17,732 bases of DNA from Bacillota bacterium (GCA_009778255.1 WRKD01000200.1:1-17732), one strand, 5' to 3'; shown: positions 8,307 through 15,832, counted from the first letter of the stretch. Notes: generated by a model from the letters alone, not told the origin. Numbers and translations are program-made.

Positions 8307-8333
8307 TAAAGTTTTTTGCAAAAGTTACGTTAT
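8307..8333 (+). promoter_or_regulatory. Candidate sigma28 promoter for flgF-flgG
   Basis: TAAAGTTT at 8307-8314 matches the sigma28 -35 element fully. After an 11-base spacer (15 from TAAA) TACGTTAT at 8326-8333 matches 5 of 8 positions of the -10 consensus GCCGATAT, including the ..CG.TAT core. A transcript would start near 8340 and leave a leader of about 40 bases before the flgF ribosome site (GGAGG at 8369-8373). The weak first two -10 bases limit confidence. The factor that would read it is encoded at 4535-5308. Confidence 0.42.
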
Positions 8334-8380
8334 TATAAGCGTAAGGTAAAGTTAGAGTATGCCAAAGCGGAGGTTTATCC

Positions 8381-9154
8381 ATGATACGCAGCCATTATAT
8401 AGCCGCAGGCGCCATGTTGCTAGAGCGCCGTAAAATGGAGGTCATTACTAATAATATTGTTAATGTTGAAACCAGCGGCTATAAAAGAGATAATCTGATT
8501 TCTCAAAGTTTCGATGATGTAATGATAAAACGTATTCACGATAATAATATTATACGCCCGTATAATATTATTAACCAAAAGCGTAATGTGGGCCCACTGG
8601 ATTTTGGCGTGCATGTGGATTATATAGATACCGATTATTCTCAAGGATATCTGGAAACTACCGAATTACCCACCGATATTGCCTTAATAGGAGACGTCTA
8701 CTATAAACTTCAAACCCCGGCTGGCTTGCGTTATAGCCGCGCCGGCGCCTTGACCGTAAATGTTGAAGGGTATTTATGCAACCCCGAGGGCTATTATGTT
8801 CAGGGGCAAAATGGCAACATTTATACCGGCGGGCTTAATTTTTCCATAGACGAACTGGGTAATATTAATGTAGAAGGCGAGTATGTAGATACCTTTGACT
8901 TAGTGAGCTTTCCTGATCAAAATGCTTTGCGTAAGCAAGGGCATAATCTGTATCAAGACCCCGAAAATACCGCCCAGCCGGCAACGAATTATCAGGTGCG
9001 CCAGTATACACTGGAAGGTTCTAATGTAGAAATTGCTCGTGAAATGGTAGATATGATGATGGTATACCGGGTATACGAAACTAATCAGCGCATATTGACG
9101 ATGATCGACGATACAGTGGGTAAAGCCGTAAATGATATAGCGCGTTTAAGATAA
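8381..9154 (+). CDS. flgF: Flagellar rod protein, FlgF/FlhO type
   Basis: This 257-residue axial protein is a component of the proximal rod. It has the conserved N-terminal axial motif, with ALLL-type helix and NNIVNVETSGYKRD at about residues 25-38, a central variable domain, and the C-terminal helix found in all rod/hook proteins (VREYTLEGS-like VRQYTLEGSNVEIAREMVDMMMVYRVYETNQRIL, about 205-240). It has no cleavable signal peptide, as expected for a type III flagellar substrate. GGAGG at 8369-8373 lies 7 bases before the ATG. flgG follows after 18 bases, the same order as flhO-flhP in B. subtilis. The assignment to FlgF rather than FlgG rests mainly on order and on the less canonical N-terminal sequence. 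Confidence 0.88.
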   Translation: MIRSHYIAAGAMLLERRKMEVITNNIVNVETSGYKRDNLISQSFDDVMIKRIHDNNIIRPYNIINQKRNVGPLDFGVHVDYIDTDYSQGYLETTELPTDIALIGDVYYKLQTPAGLRYSRAGALTVNVEGYLCNPEGYYVQGQNGNIYTGGLNFSIDELGNINVEGEYVDTFDLVSFPDQNALRKQGHNLYQDPENTAQPATNYQVRQYTLEGSNVEIAREMVDMMMVYRVYETNQRILTMIDDTVGKAVNDIARLR

Positions 9155-9172
9155 CTTAGGGGAGGATGTTTT

Positions 9173-9946
9173 ATGTTCGAAGCGATGCTTTCCGCCGCCA
9201 GCGGCCTGATGGGGCAGCAAAGGCGTATCGATACCATAGCAGATAACTTGGCCAATGTTAATACGGCTGCTTTTAATAGTTCCCGCCTAAATTTTCAAGA
9301 TTTGTTATATGTAGAAGGACATTATCCTTATAGAGAAACCGCGCAAAATCAGCAGAAAGGTCATGGAGTACTGACAGCCTCTATTTCCCGTAATTTTGCT
9401 GTGGGCAGCCTCAGTGAAACAGAACGGGAGCTGGATTTTGCTATAGAAGGTGAAGGCTTTTTTATGGCTATGGCAACCGAAGGGGATATCTGCTTTACGA
9501 GACAAGGCAATTTCTATTTAAGTGAAGTGGGCGACGAATGGTATGTTGTAGATTCCCGTGGGCATTTTATACTCGATGATGATGAATCACCTATCATTCT
9601 GCCTGCCGAGGCGAGCGGCCTTAATGTAAACGCCGCAGGGGAGATCAATTTCTATGGCCCAGACGGTTTTATGGCGCCGGGAGGTTTAATTGGCATACGC
9701 TCTTTTGTTAATCCCGAAGGGCTCAAAGTTCGCGGCTTAAGCTATTATGAACCCACGGTAGCTTCCGGGGAAGCTCAAAGCACAAATAGATATAAATTGC
9801 GTCAAGGTGTATTAGAAATGTCGAATGTAGATCTTGCTACCGAAATGACGCGTATGATTCGTACTCAAAGAGCATTTTCCCTAGCTAGCAGGGCCTTAAC
9901 CACAGCCGACGATATGGAAGGTATAGCCAATAATATGAAAAGATAA
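9173..9946 (+). CDS. flgG: Flagellar distal rod protein, FlgG/FlhP type
   Basis: This 257-residue flagellar axial protein has the classic N-terminus MFEAMLSAASGLMGQQRRID followed by NLANVNTAAFN (about residues 25-35), the start of a rod-stabilising insertion (FQDLLYVEG), the middle motif LDFAIEGEGFFMA near 98-110, and the C-terminal helix LEMSNVDLATEMTRMIRTQRAFSLASRALTTADDM (about 215-249). Like other distal-rod proteins it is exported by the flagellar type III apparatus and has no Sec signal. AGGGGAGG (9158-9165) lies 7 bases before the ATG. It is co-transcribed with flgF, and yvyF follows after 48 bases without an obvious terminator, so read-through into yvyF is likely. Confidence 0.92.
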   Translation: MFEAMLSAASGLMGQQRRIDTIADNLANVNTAAFNSSRLNFQDLLYVEGHYPYRETAQNQQKGHGVLTASISRNFAVGSLSETERELDFAIEGEGFFMAMATEGDICFTRQGNFYLSEVGDEWYVVDSRGHFILDDDESPIILPAEASGLNVNAAGEINFYGPDGFMAPGGLIGIRSFVNPEGLKVRGLSYYEPTVASGEAQSTNRYKLRQGVLEMSNVDLATEMTRMIRTQRAFSLASRALTTADDMEGIANNMKR

Positions 9947-9994
9947 TGGGATATTATACAGAATTATTAATTGCTCTTATAAGGAGGGAATAAG

Positions 9995-10441
9995 ATGGAT
10001 TTTGTTAAATGTAAATTATGCCGCGCGCCGTTTTTTAGTTATGGCAGCCGTCTTTGTCAGGATTGTCAAGAAAGAATGGATAAAGATTTTATAACAGTGC
10101 GCGATTATATATATGATAACCCTAACGAAGCCAGCGTAGAAAAAATAGCCGAAGCTACCGGTGTGGATGAAAAGAGTATAATTTATTTGCTGGAAGAAGA
10201 CCGCTTTGCCATCAAAGGCGCTTTGGAAACTTCCGCTCTGCTGCGTTGCCAAATCTGCGGCAGGAATATCAGCTCCGGCTCTATTTGCGAATCCTGCAAA
10301 ATTTCTTTGACTAAAGATTTAGGCGCTGCTGTCAATGCTTTAAACGATGAAAAAAAATCTGTCAAATCAACGGTCAGCAGAACTCGCGGCAACCGCGAAA
10401 CAACATTAATGTCAGAATACAGCAAAAAAAGCAAAAATTGA
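9995..10441 (+). CDS. yvyF: YvyF-type flagellar operon protein with two zinc ribbons
   Basis: This 148-residue protein belongs to the flagellar operon protein family of B. subtilis YvyF (TIGR03826 type). Four Cys pairs are visible: C6-x2-C9 with C21-x2-C24, and C85-x2-C88 with C98-x2-C101, making two zinc-ribbon-like units. Between them lies a helix-turn-helix-like segment (ASVEKIAEATGVDEKSIIYLLEEDRF, about 46-71) typical of the family. The C-terminal 40 residues are charged and probably disordered. AAGGAGGG (9981-9988) precedes the ATG. It stands immediately before flgM, as in B. subtilis, where the protein has been linked to control of flagellar gene expression. The target is not clear from sequence; DNA, RNA or a sigma/anti-sigma partner are all possible. 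Confidence 0.88.
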   Translation: MDFVKCKLCRAPFFSYGSRLCQDCQERMDKDFITVRDYIYDNPNEASVEKIAEATGVDEKSIIYLLEEDRFAIKGALETSALLRCQICGRNISSGSICESCKISLTKDLGAAVNALNDEKKSVKSTVSRTRGNRETTLMSEYSKKSKN

Positions 10442-10613
10442 AAATCAGCATTAGCCTTATTTATCATTATTTTAAATTTATATAGTTTTAAATAGTTTAA
10501 AGTAGTTTTATAGTTTTATGTAGTTTTCAGCAAAAGAGTATTATTTGTTTATGCCAATAGTTTAAATCTGTTTTATTAATTTATATTATTATACGGCAAA
10601 GCGAGGTATTATT
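10442..10613. promoter_or_regulatory. Probable regulatory region upstream of flgM with phased TAGTTT repeats
   Basis: This 172-base AT-rich gap carries TAGTTT at 10483, 10493, 10503, 10511, 10521 and again at 10558. Most steps are 10 bases, close to one helical turn. GCCAATAG (10553-10560) resembles the sigma28 -10 element, but no good TAAA lies at the right distance. In B. subtilis a sigma D promoter lies upstream of flgM, so a promoter is expected here, but I cannot assign it firmly. No terminator hairpin is seen after yvyF. Confidence 0.4.
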
Positions 10614-10919
10614 ATGAAAATTGATCCTATTACTAATCAAGCAGCCATTGGCGTTTATAAAACACGACGACTTATAAACCATGTTAATGAGACAAAACCT
10701 CTCACAGACGAGGTTCTTCTTTCTCAAGATGTGGCTGCTGTCTCTTCCACCATCAATAAACTGAAAGAAGTGATGGATATGCATAGCACGGAAGAAAAGG
10801 CCCGTATAGCGGAAATAGCCAAACTGCTTAAAAGTGGTTCTTACCATGTAGAAAGTAGTAAAGTGGCGGCTAAAATAGTAGATGAATATCTATTTCCTAA
10901 TTCTACATCAAGTTCTTAA
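10614..10919 (+). CDS. flgM: Anti-sigma-28 factor FlgM
   Basis: This 101-residue protein is similar in size to known FlgM (about 90-100). It begins MKIDPITN, typical of FlgM. The C-terminal half holds the sigma-binding helices and the family pattern RIAEIAKLLKSGSYHVESSKVAAKIVDEYL (about residues 62-92). The N-terminal half looks disordered, as known for FlgM, which is exported through the completed hook-basal body. It would bind the sigma factor encoded at 4535-5308 until export relieves inhibition. GAGG at 10603-10606 lies 7 bases before the ATG. It is the first gene after a long gap and is followed after 27 bases by flgN, so it probably leads the flgM-csrA unit. Confidence 0.92.
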   Translation: MKIDPITNQAAIGVYKTRRLINHVNETKPLTDEVLLSQDVAAVSSTINKLKEVMDMHSTEEKARIAEIAKLLKSGSYHVESSKVAAKIVDEYLFPNSTSSS

Positions 10920-10946
10920 CTAAACTAACTAATAAAGGAGTAATAT

Positions 10947-11453
10947 ATGCCTGCAGATTTAGAGCCTTTGCTCAGCTTGCTCAATATGCAAATGAATATA
11001 AACCGGCAGTTGCTGGTACTGGCAAAAGAGCAGCAACAAAGTATAATTAACAATGAAACAGATAAATTGGACGATGCTGTGCGCAGGCAATTTGGGGAAT
11101 TAAAGCAGCTTACGATTTTAGAAAAGAAACGTTTAGCGGCTGTTACCGCTATACAGGCAGATCTTGGAATACCCAGCAAAGCTCTTACTTTAAACGAGCT
11201 GATACCCTATGCCCAACCTTATCAGCAAATACTTCTACAAAACCTTCTGGGCGAATTTACAGATCTATTAAATGAATTAAAAGAAATCAATAATACCAAT
11301 AAACTATTGCTACAAACCGGCATAGAATTGAACGACCTAATGCTAAGCCTCTTAACAGATAATGTGGATCCTTTAAATAATCTTTATTGTGGAGATGGCA
11401 GCGAAGCAAAAGAAGGGCCGGTAGAGCCCAGCCTCTTCGATCATCAGATATGA
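10947..11453 (+). CDS. flgN: FlgN family flagellar export chaperone
   Basis: The 168-residue protein is almost entirely helical, with the FlgN pattern LLSLLNMQMNINRQLLVLAKEQQQSIINNETDKLDD at the N-terminus, then a Glu/Lys-rich central helix (ELKQLTILEKKRLAAV) and a long third helix (NLLGEFTDLLNELKEINNTNKLLLQTGIEL) in the region that binds hook-filament junction proteins. It should act as the cytosolic chaperone that delivers FlgK and FlgL to FlhA. Those substrates are encoded directly downstream. AAAGGAG (10934-10940) lies 6 bases before the ATG. The stop TGA shares bases with the ribosome site of flgK (AAGGAGG at 11453-11459), which suggests coupled translation of chaperone and substrate. 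Confidence 0.9.
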   Translation: MPADLEPLLSLLNMQMNINRQLLVLAKEQQQSIINNETDKLDDAVRRQFGELKQLTILEKKRLAAVTAIQADLGIPSKALTLNELIPYAQPYQQILLQNLLGEFTDLLNELKEINNTNKLLLQTGIELNDLMLSLLTDNVDPLNNLYCGDGSEAKEGPVEPSLFDHQI

Positions 11454-11469
11454 AGGAGGAGCTCATTTT

Positions 11470-13029
11470 ATGATACGACCTACTTTTTATGGCTTGGAGA
11501 TAGCAAAAACAGGCTTATATATGAGTCAGCTGGGTATGGATGTAACGGCCCATAATATAGCAAATGTAGATACGCCCGGTTATACCAGGCAAAGGGTGGT
11601 CACTCAATCTATAGACCCATTCAATGCTTTATACCGTTTAAAACCGCTCAATACTTATAAGGTAGGCGGAGGTGTGGAGCTAAAGATTTTAGATCAGATT
11701 CGTGATGAGTTTTTAGATTGGCAGTTTAGAAATGAGCAAAGCGATTATTCAAAATGGGCTACGCGAGCTCAGGGTTTACGCTATATTGAACCATTATACG
11801 ACGAGTTTTCCGGTGGCGGCCCATTGCGGGTTGCCATTACAGAACTTTTCGACGCTTTTTCAGAGCTTTCTCGCAATCCTTCCGACCGCGAACCTCGCGA
11901 AGCCGCGCGCCAAGCGGCGCTTACCATGATAGAAGCTTTTCAGCAAACTTATAGCAATCTCTTGGTGCAGCGAGATGTACAAAACCAGGCTATTAAGGGT
12001 ACGGCGGACGCCATCAACGATATTACCGAGCAAATTGCCATGCTCAATAAAACCATCAACAATTATGAATACGAAAACCCTATGCATATGGCTAATGACT
12101 TGCGGGATAAGCGTAATTTATTGTTAGATCAGCTTTCCGCATTAATCGATATTAAATACGAGCCGGCGAATGGTTATGTGAATATTACTACCGCAGATGG
12201 CATAAGTTTGGTGAATGGTCTTCATGTTAATAAAATTGAAGCTCGCTTAGATGAAGACCCTATTACTAAAGACGCCAATTCATATTACCGGCTTTTTTTG
12301 GTAGATACTAACTCTGCTTTGCCAAGCGAAACAGAATTGACCATTAAAAATGTTAAAGGCGGCGAATTAGCCGGGCATTTGCAGCTGCGCGATAATGACG
12401 GCGCCAGTAATCCCGGTGTTCCCTATTTTATGGATCGCCTTAATGTGCTGGCTAATGCCATAGCTAAAGAAATCAACGCAATACATAGTATGGGCTATAC
12501 TTTTCCCGGCAGCGAAAATGGCGTTGCTCTCGATAAATCTCATAATGGCGTAGCTTTTTTCGAATTCGATATTACTAAAGGTATTTGCGATGCTAATGGC
12601 AATATCAATTTTAAGCTTAGTGAAGATATTTTAGAAAGCGTATGGAATATTGCTTGTTCGGATGAGCCAATAGACCTAGACGACCCCATAACCGCCAAAG
12701 GTGGTAATAATAGAATTGCTTTGCTGCTGGAAGAGTTGATCAACAGCACCACTTTAGATACTATTGGTAATATTTTTAGTTTTATGACAACCGTTACCGT
12801 CGAAGTAGCCGGCGCCATTAAACATGCTGCGAGTATAGCAGATTCTTTAGGCGCCAATCTACTTAATATCGATAATAACCGTACCTCTATCAGCGGAGTT
12901 TCTTTGGATGAGGAAATGACCAATATGATCAAATATCAGCATTCATACGACGCCAGCGCGCGTATGGTCACTGCCATGGATGAAATGCTGGAAACGCTGA
13001 TCAACCGTATGGGAGTGGTAGGAAGATAG
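11470..13029 (+). CDS. flgK: Flagellar hook-associated protein 1 FlgK
   Basis: This 519-residue protein is the first hook-filament junction ring protein. The N-terminus has GLEIAKTGLYMSQLGMDVTAHNIANVDTPGYTRQRV (about residues 8-44), a near-canonical FlgK signature. It continues with FSGGGPLRVAITELFDAFSELSRNPSDREPR near 112-142, typical of the D1 domain. The C-terminus ends with GVSLDEEMTNMIKYQHSYDASARMVTAMDEMLETLINRMG, the conserved coiled helix that pairs with the N-terminal helix in the assembled ring. The central part (about 240-440) is variable and surface exposed. There is no Cys-rich or repeat insertion, and length is in the usual range for Bacillota. The 10-base gap to flgL starts with an AGGGGGG ribosome site (13028-13034). 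Confidence 0.96.
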   Translation: MIRPTFYGLEIAKTGLYMSQLGMDVTAHNIANVDTPGYTRQRVVTQSIDPFNALYRLKPLNTYKVGGGVELKILDQIRDEFLDWQFRNEQSDYSKWATRAQGLRYIEPLYDEFSGGGPLRVAITELFDAFSELSRNPSDREPREAARQAALTMIEAFQQTYSNLLVQRDVQNQAIKGTADAINDITEQIAMLNKTINNYEYENPMHMANDLRDKRNLLLDQLSALIDIKYEPANGYVNITTADGISLVNGLHVNKIEARLDEDPITKDANSYYRLFLVDTNSALPSETELTIKNVKGGELAGHLQLRDNDGASNPGVPYFMDRLNVLANAIAKEINAIHSMGYTFPGSENGVALDKSHNGVAFFEFDITKGICDANGNINFKLSEDILESVWNIACSDEPIDLDDPITAKGGNNRIALLLEELINSTTLDTIGNIFSFMTTVTVEVAGAIKHAASIADSLGANLLNIDNNRTSISGVSLDEEMTNMIKYQHSYDASARMVTAMDEMLETLINRMGVVGR

Positions 13030-13039
13030 GGGGGCTAGT

Positions 13040-14281
13040 ATGAGAGTTACCAACTCAATGCTTGTGAGTAATTTTTTGCATAATTTAAACACAAATATGA
13101 ATAAAGTGAGTAAACTGCAAACACAGCTTTCCAGTGGGCGAAAATTTGCCAGTATCAGCGACGACCCTGTCAGCACCATGTATAGTATGCAGGCGCGTTT
13201 TAGGCTGGACAACCTAGCCCGTTATCAAGAAAGTGTAAAAATGACCAAAAGCTGGCTTACTCAGGCGGAAACCAGCGTTTTTGATCTTAATGAAGTATAT
13301 AAATCTGCCTACGAAACAGTAATAGATGCAGCCACCGATATTAAAACGCCCGAAGATAGGAGGATTATGGCAGCCTATATCGGGCAATTGCGCGATCATG
13401 TATTGCAAACACTCAACTCTACTTTTGGCAATAAATATATTTTTGCCGGCTTCAATACCACCGGTTCTTATCCTGGTAATCAGCTTGAACCGCCCTATAA
13501 AGTGGATCAGCTTACAGGAGACCTCTGGTTAAGTGGGCTAAATATTACCAGATACGTGCCAAATTACGACCCAGCTTACGATCTTACTTTAACTCGCGCC
13601 GATATAGGCTATAACGCTATTAAAGAAAAAGCCAGTATGAACGTGCGCTTGCTGGCGGAAAAAGCTGCGCAGAAGCTGGTTCCCGCCTACGACCCAACAT
13701 ATAATAGCAGCCTGCTTATGGGAGAAGCGGGTTTTGATAAAGATAAACTGAACGCGTATAACGATTATATAGACGCGAGAGATCAATATATTGATGATTA
13801 TAATGAAGATTTTGCGTTAAATGGAGCAGAGTATCAGGCTTTATTCGAAAAGCTGGAAGTTGAACAAATTGAGTTTTGGGTGGGTACGGGCACTAAAATG
13901 GATGCCGTATTGAGCAGTTTTGGCCTGGTAGGCACAGGCCCCGAAAATCTCTATTCAATGTTAGATAACCTATATAATGATCTTATGCATGGTCAAAGCG
14001 TACCGCATATACAAAACGCGTATATTACTCAATTGCAAAATATGCAAAGCGGTTTATTGGCAAAATCCGCCGAATTGGGCGGCCGCATGAACCGCTTGGA
14101 TATGTTGACTAATCGTTATGAGATGGATTTTATTAACTATACGCAGTTGAAATCTGATGCGGAAGATGCAGATTTAGCGGAGCTAATAATGAATTTTAGC
14201 ATGGCTATGAATGTGTATAACGCCGCGCTTTCCAGCGGGGCGATGGTCATTCAAAAATCACTGGTTGATTTTATTCGCTAA
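13040..14281 (+). CDS. flgL: Flagellar hook-associated protein 3 FlgL, enlarged
   Basis: The N-terminus (MRVTNSMLVSNFLHNLNTNMNKVSKLQTQLSSGRKFASISDDPV) and C-terminus (LNRYE-like MLTNRYEMDFINYTQLKSDAEDADLAELIMNFSMAMNVYNAAL) are clear flagellin-superfamily D0/D1 helices of FlgL type, and NKYIFAGFNTTGSY at about 131-144 is the usual FlgL/HAP3 hinge motif. It forms the second junction ring between hook and filament. At 413 residues it is well above the roughly 300 of B. subtilis FlgL. The extra length sits in the middle (about 165-325), a Tyr/Asp-rich segment with two similar stretches, YDPAYDLTL and YDPTYNSSL. The frame is intact throughout. It lies directly after flgK and before the DUF6470 gene, as in B. 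subtilis. Confidence 0.94.
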   Translation: MRVTNSMLVSNFLHNLNTNMNKVSKLQTQLSSGRKFASISDDPVSTMYSMQARFRLDNLARYQESVKMTKSWLTQAETSVFDLNEVYKSAYETVIDAATDIKTPEDRRIMAAYIGQLRDHVLQTLNSTFGNKYIFAGFNTTGSYPGNQLEPPYKVDQLTGDLWLSGLNITRYVPNYDPAYDLTLTRADIGYNAIKEKASMNVRLLAEKAAQKLVPAYDPTYNSSLLMGEAGFDKDKLNAYNDYIDARDQYIDDYNEDFALNGAEYQALFEKLEVEQIEFWVGTGTKMDAVLSSFGLVGTGPENLYSMLDNLYNDLMHGQSVPHIQNAYITQLQNMQSGLLAKSAELGGRMNRLDMLTNRYEMDFINYTQLKSDAEDADLAELIMNFSMAMNVYNAALSSGAMVIQKSLVDFIR

Positions 14282-14315
14282 AGATGGCTTATATTAGGAA
14301 AGGACGGTGATAGTA

Positions 14316-14927
14316 GTGCCGAATATTCCCAGTATACAGATTGAGCAACAATGTGCGCGTATCGGTATTCATACTACCAATGCTAAACTAATGGTGAATA
14401 CCCCTCCGCCTACCAGAATGCGTATTTATAAAGAAGCACCGCGTATGGAAATTGAACGTAAAGCGCCGGTTTTTAAAATGGAAACGCCGCGTAAAAGGCC
14501 GGAAAGACCTTTGCCATATACCAGTAACCCGGGCATGCCTTTAACCTGGCAGCGCGACAAAGTAGTGCGCCGCAACAGCGATATTATTGTACAAGCGTCC
14601 GAAAGCGCTAAACAAGGCAATAGTGTTACTCTAAATGACAATGCTGTAGAAATGAATAAGATTTTACATGATTATACGAGCGCCTCTATTGCCGAATCTT
14701 TACAACAAAGCATGCCCAGCATAGAATGGGAAGCCGGCTATATCAATATTAATTGGAGCAAAGCGCAGATGCAGATAGAGTGGGAAAAAAACGATTATAT
14801 GCCCAGCTTTTCTGTGGAACCACATTCTGTAGAAATATATCTACGCGAAAAACCCTATATTAGGATCACCCTCTCTGATGAAGTAATTGCGTCTATAGGC
14901 GGCCCCCAAATGGATACAAAAATTTAA
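14316..14927 (+). CDS. DUF6470 (YviE-like) flagellar operon protein
   Basis: This protein lies between flgL and fliW, the position of B. subtilis yviE, and matches DUF6470 in layout. It starts with a short IPSIQIEQQCARIGIHTTNAKLMVN motif typical of the family, then repeats of Pro/basic-rich sequence (RMEIERKAPVFKMETPRKRPER) and a beta-strand-rich C-terminus (AGYININWSKAQMQIEW, PHSVEIYL, IRITLSDE). I choose GTG at 14316 (203 residues) because GGTGAT at 14306-14311 is a good anti-16S match at normal spacing; GTG at 14307 is an alternative. There is no signal peptide, membrane helix or known catalytic motif. Its function is unknown, but its location in the late flagellar operon is conserved. Confidence 0.82.
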   Translation: MPNIPSIQIEQQCARIGIHTTNAKLMVNTPPPTRMRIYKEAPRMEIERKAPVFKMETPRKRPERPLPYTSNPGMPLTWQRDKVVRRNSDIIVQASESAKQGNSVTLNDNAVEMNKILHDYTSASIAESLQQSMPSIEWEAGYININWSKAQMQIEWEKNDYMPSFSVEPHSVEIYLREKPYIRITLSDEVIASIGGPQMDTKI

Positions 14928-14955
14928 TATACTCTGTCATCTGGCCTCTGGCTAC

Positions 14956-14973
14956 TGCGGGCTTTAGCCCGCA
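14956..14973. repeat. GC-rich hairpin, copy 2, upstream of fliW
   Basis: TGCGGGCT (14956-14963), TT, AGCCCGCA (14966-14973) forms a perfect 8-base-pair stem and matches the hairpin at 8071-8092 over its core. It is preceded by a near-repeat CTGGCCTCTGGCTA (14941-14954) and is followed at once by the purine run AAGGGGGAAG (14975-14984), the fliW ribosome site. Hairpin placement just ahead of the ribosome site could affect fliW translation or message stability. Confidence 0.6.
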
Positions 14974-14989
14974 TAAGGGGGAAGTAATT

Positions 14990-15475
14990 GTGGAAATAGA
15001 TACTTTGCGTTTCGGCCGCCTTACGGTGGATAAGAAAAAACTGCTATGTTTTAAAAACGGCTTGCCAGGACTGGAAGATTGCCGGGAATTTGTTATTTTG
15101 CAATTCGAAGAAAGCGCGCCGCTGCATTGGTTGCAATCTACCTATAAACCAGAGGTTTGTTTGCCCATTATAAATACCTTCGCTATTTATCCGCAGTATG
15201 TTTTCGATATTAGTGATGAAGATGTAGATGAATTGTCGCTGAGTGGGCCAGAAGACGTATATGTGGTCAGCGTGGTGCTTATACCGGAGCAAGATATAGA
15301 GCAAATGACCGCAAATTTAGTGGCGCCTATCATCATTAATCATCGAACCGGTTCTGCTAAACAAACAATTATTAATAACGGAGAATATAATGTGCGTTTC
15401 CCAGTTTTTCAAGCCATCTGCAATCTGATCAAGGAGGATGAGGCGAATGCTGGTACTTTCGCGGAAGATAAATGA
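14990..15475 (+). CDS. fliW: Flagellar assembly factor FliW
   Basis: The protein has 161 residues from GTG at 14990, with AAGGGGGAAG at 14975-14984. FliW sequences begin as here with a strand carrying RFG(R/K)L followed by FKNGLPGLEDCREFVIL, and they contain the internal PVCLPIINTF-like stretch seen at about 57-64. FliW binds flagellin and also CsrA, sequestering CsrA so that flagellin translation can proceed. Here its 3' end overlaps csrA by 29 bases, so both partners are produced from one message. No flagellin gene is found in the window; B. subtilis has hag directly after csrA. Confidence 0.93.
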   Translation: MEIDTLRFGRLTVDKKKLLCFKNGLPGLEDCREFVILQFEESAPLHWLQSTYKPEVCLPIINTFAIYPQYVFDISDEDVDELSLSGPEDVYVVSVVLIPEQDIEQMTANLVAPIIINHRTGSAKQTIINNGEYNVRFPVFQAICNLIKEDEANAGTFAEDK

Positions 15476-15698
15476 AACCATCCTCATTGGCGATGATGTT
15501 AAAGTAACCCTGCTGGCTGTAGAAGGAGATAAGATCAAACTGGGTATAGATGCGCCTAAGCATATAAAGATTTTTCGTGAAGAATTATTAAGCGCTACTA
15601 TCAATATCAATCAGCAAGCTTTGAATGCGCCAACGGTTACATTCGCATTAAGCGGTATTAGTGGTAAACAGCATGTAAATAACGATACGCGCGGGTAA
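15447..15698 (+). CDS. csrA: Carbon storage regulator CsrA (translational repressor)
   Basis: CsrA dimers bind GGA motifs near ribosome sites and block translation; in B. subtilis the main target is flagellin mRNA. The start is the ATG at 15447 (83 residues, MLVLSRKINETILIGDDV, the usual start), 9 bases after AAGGAGG (15431-15437); the in-frame ATG at 15438 abuts that site and is unlikely. RNA-binding positions known from the family are present: L4, R6 and R44 (in IKIFREEL). The C-terminal tail (about residues 56-83) is longer than the E. coli protein and of low conservation, as in other Bacillota. The gene overlaps fliW by 29 bases. It is the last gene before the terminator at 15731-15778. 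Confidence 0.96.
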   Translation: MLVLSRKINETILIGDDVKVTLLAVEGDKIKLGIDAPKHIKIFREELLSATININQQALNAPTVTFALSGISGKQHVNNDTRG

Positions 15699-15730
15699 AG
15701 CCTGTATCAGATGATTTAAAAAATTATTAA

Positions 15731-15779
15731 AAAAAGCAATCCACCAAGTCAAGTTGGGCTTGGTGGATTGCTTTTTTTT
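15731..15779 (+). terminator. Strong rho-independent terminator after csrA
   Basis: An 18-base arm at 15731-15748 (AAAAAGCAATCCACCAAG) pairs perfectly with 15759-15776 (CTTGGTGGATTGCTTTTT) around a 10-base loop, with T continuing to 15779. The A tract on the 5' side means it could also terminate leftward transcription. It ends the flagellar late unit and separates it from the DivIVA-like/SipW region. Confidence 0.95.
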
Positions 15780-15789
15780 ATTAATAATA

Positions 15790-15832
15790 GCTAAAAGCCT
15801 CAAGTTGCTTTAAGGTTTTTAGCGTGTTTTTT
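15790..15832 (+). terminator. Second hairpin with T-rich tail
   Basis: GCTAAAAGCCT (15790-15800) pairs with AGGTTTTTAGC (15813-15823), 11 base pairs with one G-T wobble, followed by GTGTTTTTTAT. It lies only 11 bases after the first terminator, giving a tandem terminator arrangement. The GTG between stem and T run makes it weaker than the first. Confidence 0.5.

Larger units (their letters stand above)
8054..8380. other. Intergenic region between the export/sigma unit and flgF
   Basis: This 327-base gap contains, in order, a GC-rich hairpin (8071-8092), a very short reading frame with a good ribosome site (ATG at 8104, MDLITFRVRIQ, stop at 8139), a CT-rich segment (CTGACTTCCGGCTCCTGACT at 8144-8163), a likely terminator (8189-8230), four GTTAG/GTTAC boxes (8272, 8291, 8324, 8351) and a candidate sigma28 promoter (8307-8333). 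No full-length gene is visible. Confidence 0.6.

Noticed and set aside
10553..10560. GCCAATAG as a sigma28 -10 element for flgM
   Set aside because: It matches 6 of 8 positions, but no TAAA lies 14-16 bases upstream. It is kept only as a remark in the flgM upstream region.
12540..12932. 130-residue minus-strand open frame inside flgK
   Set aside because: It is antisense to a conserved flgK segment and low in complexity (Ser/Leu/Ile). There is no independent support.
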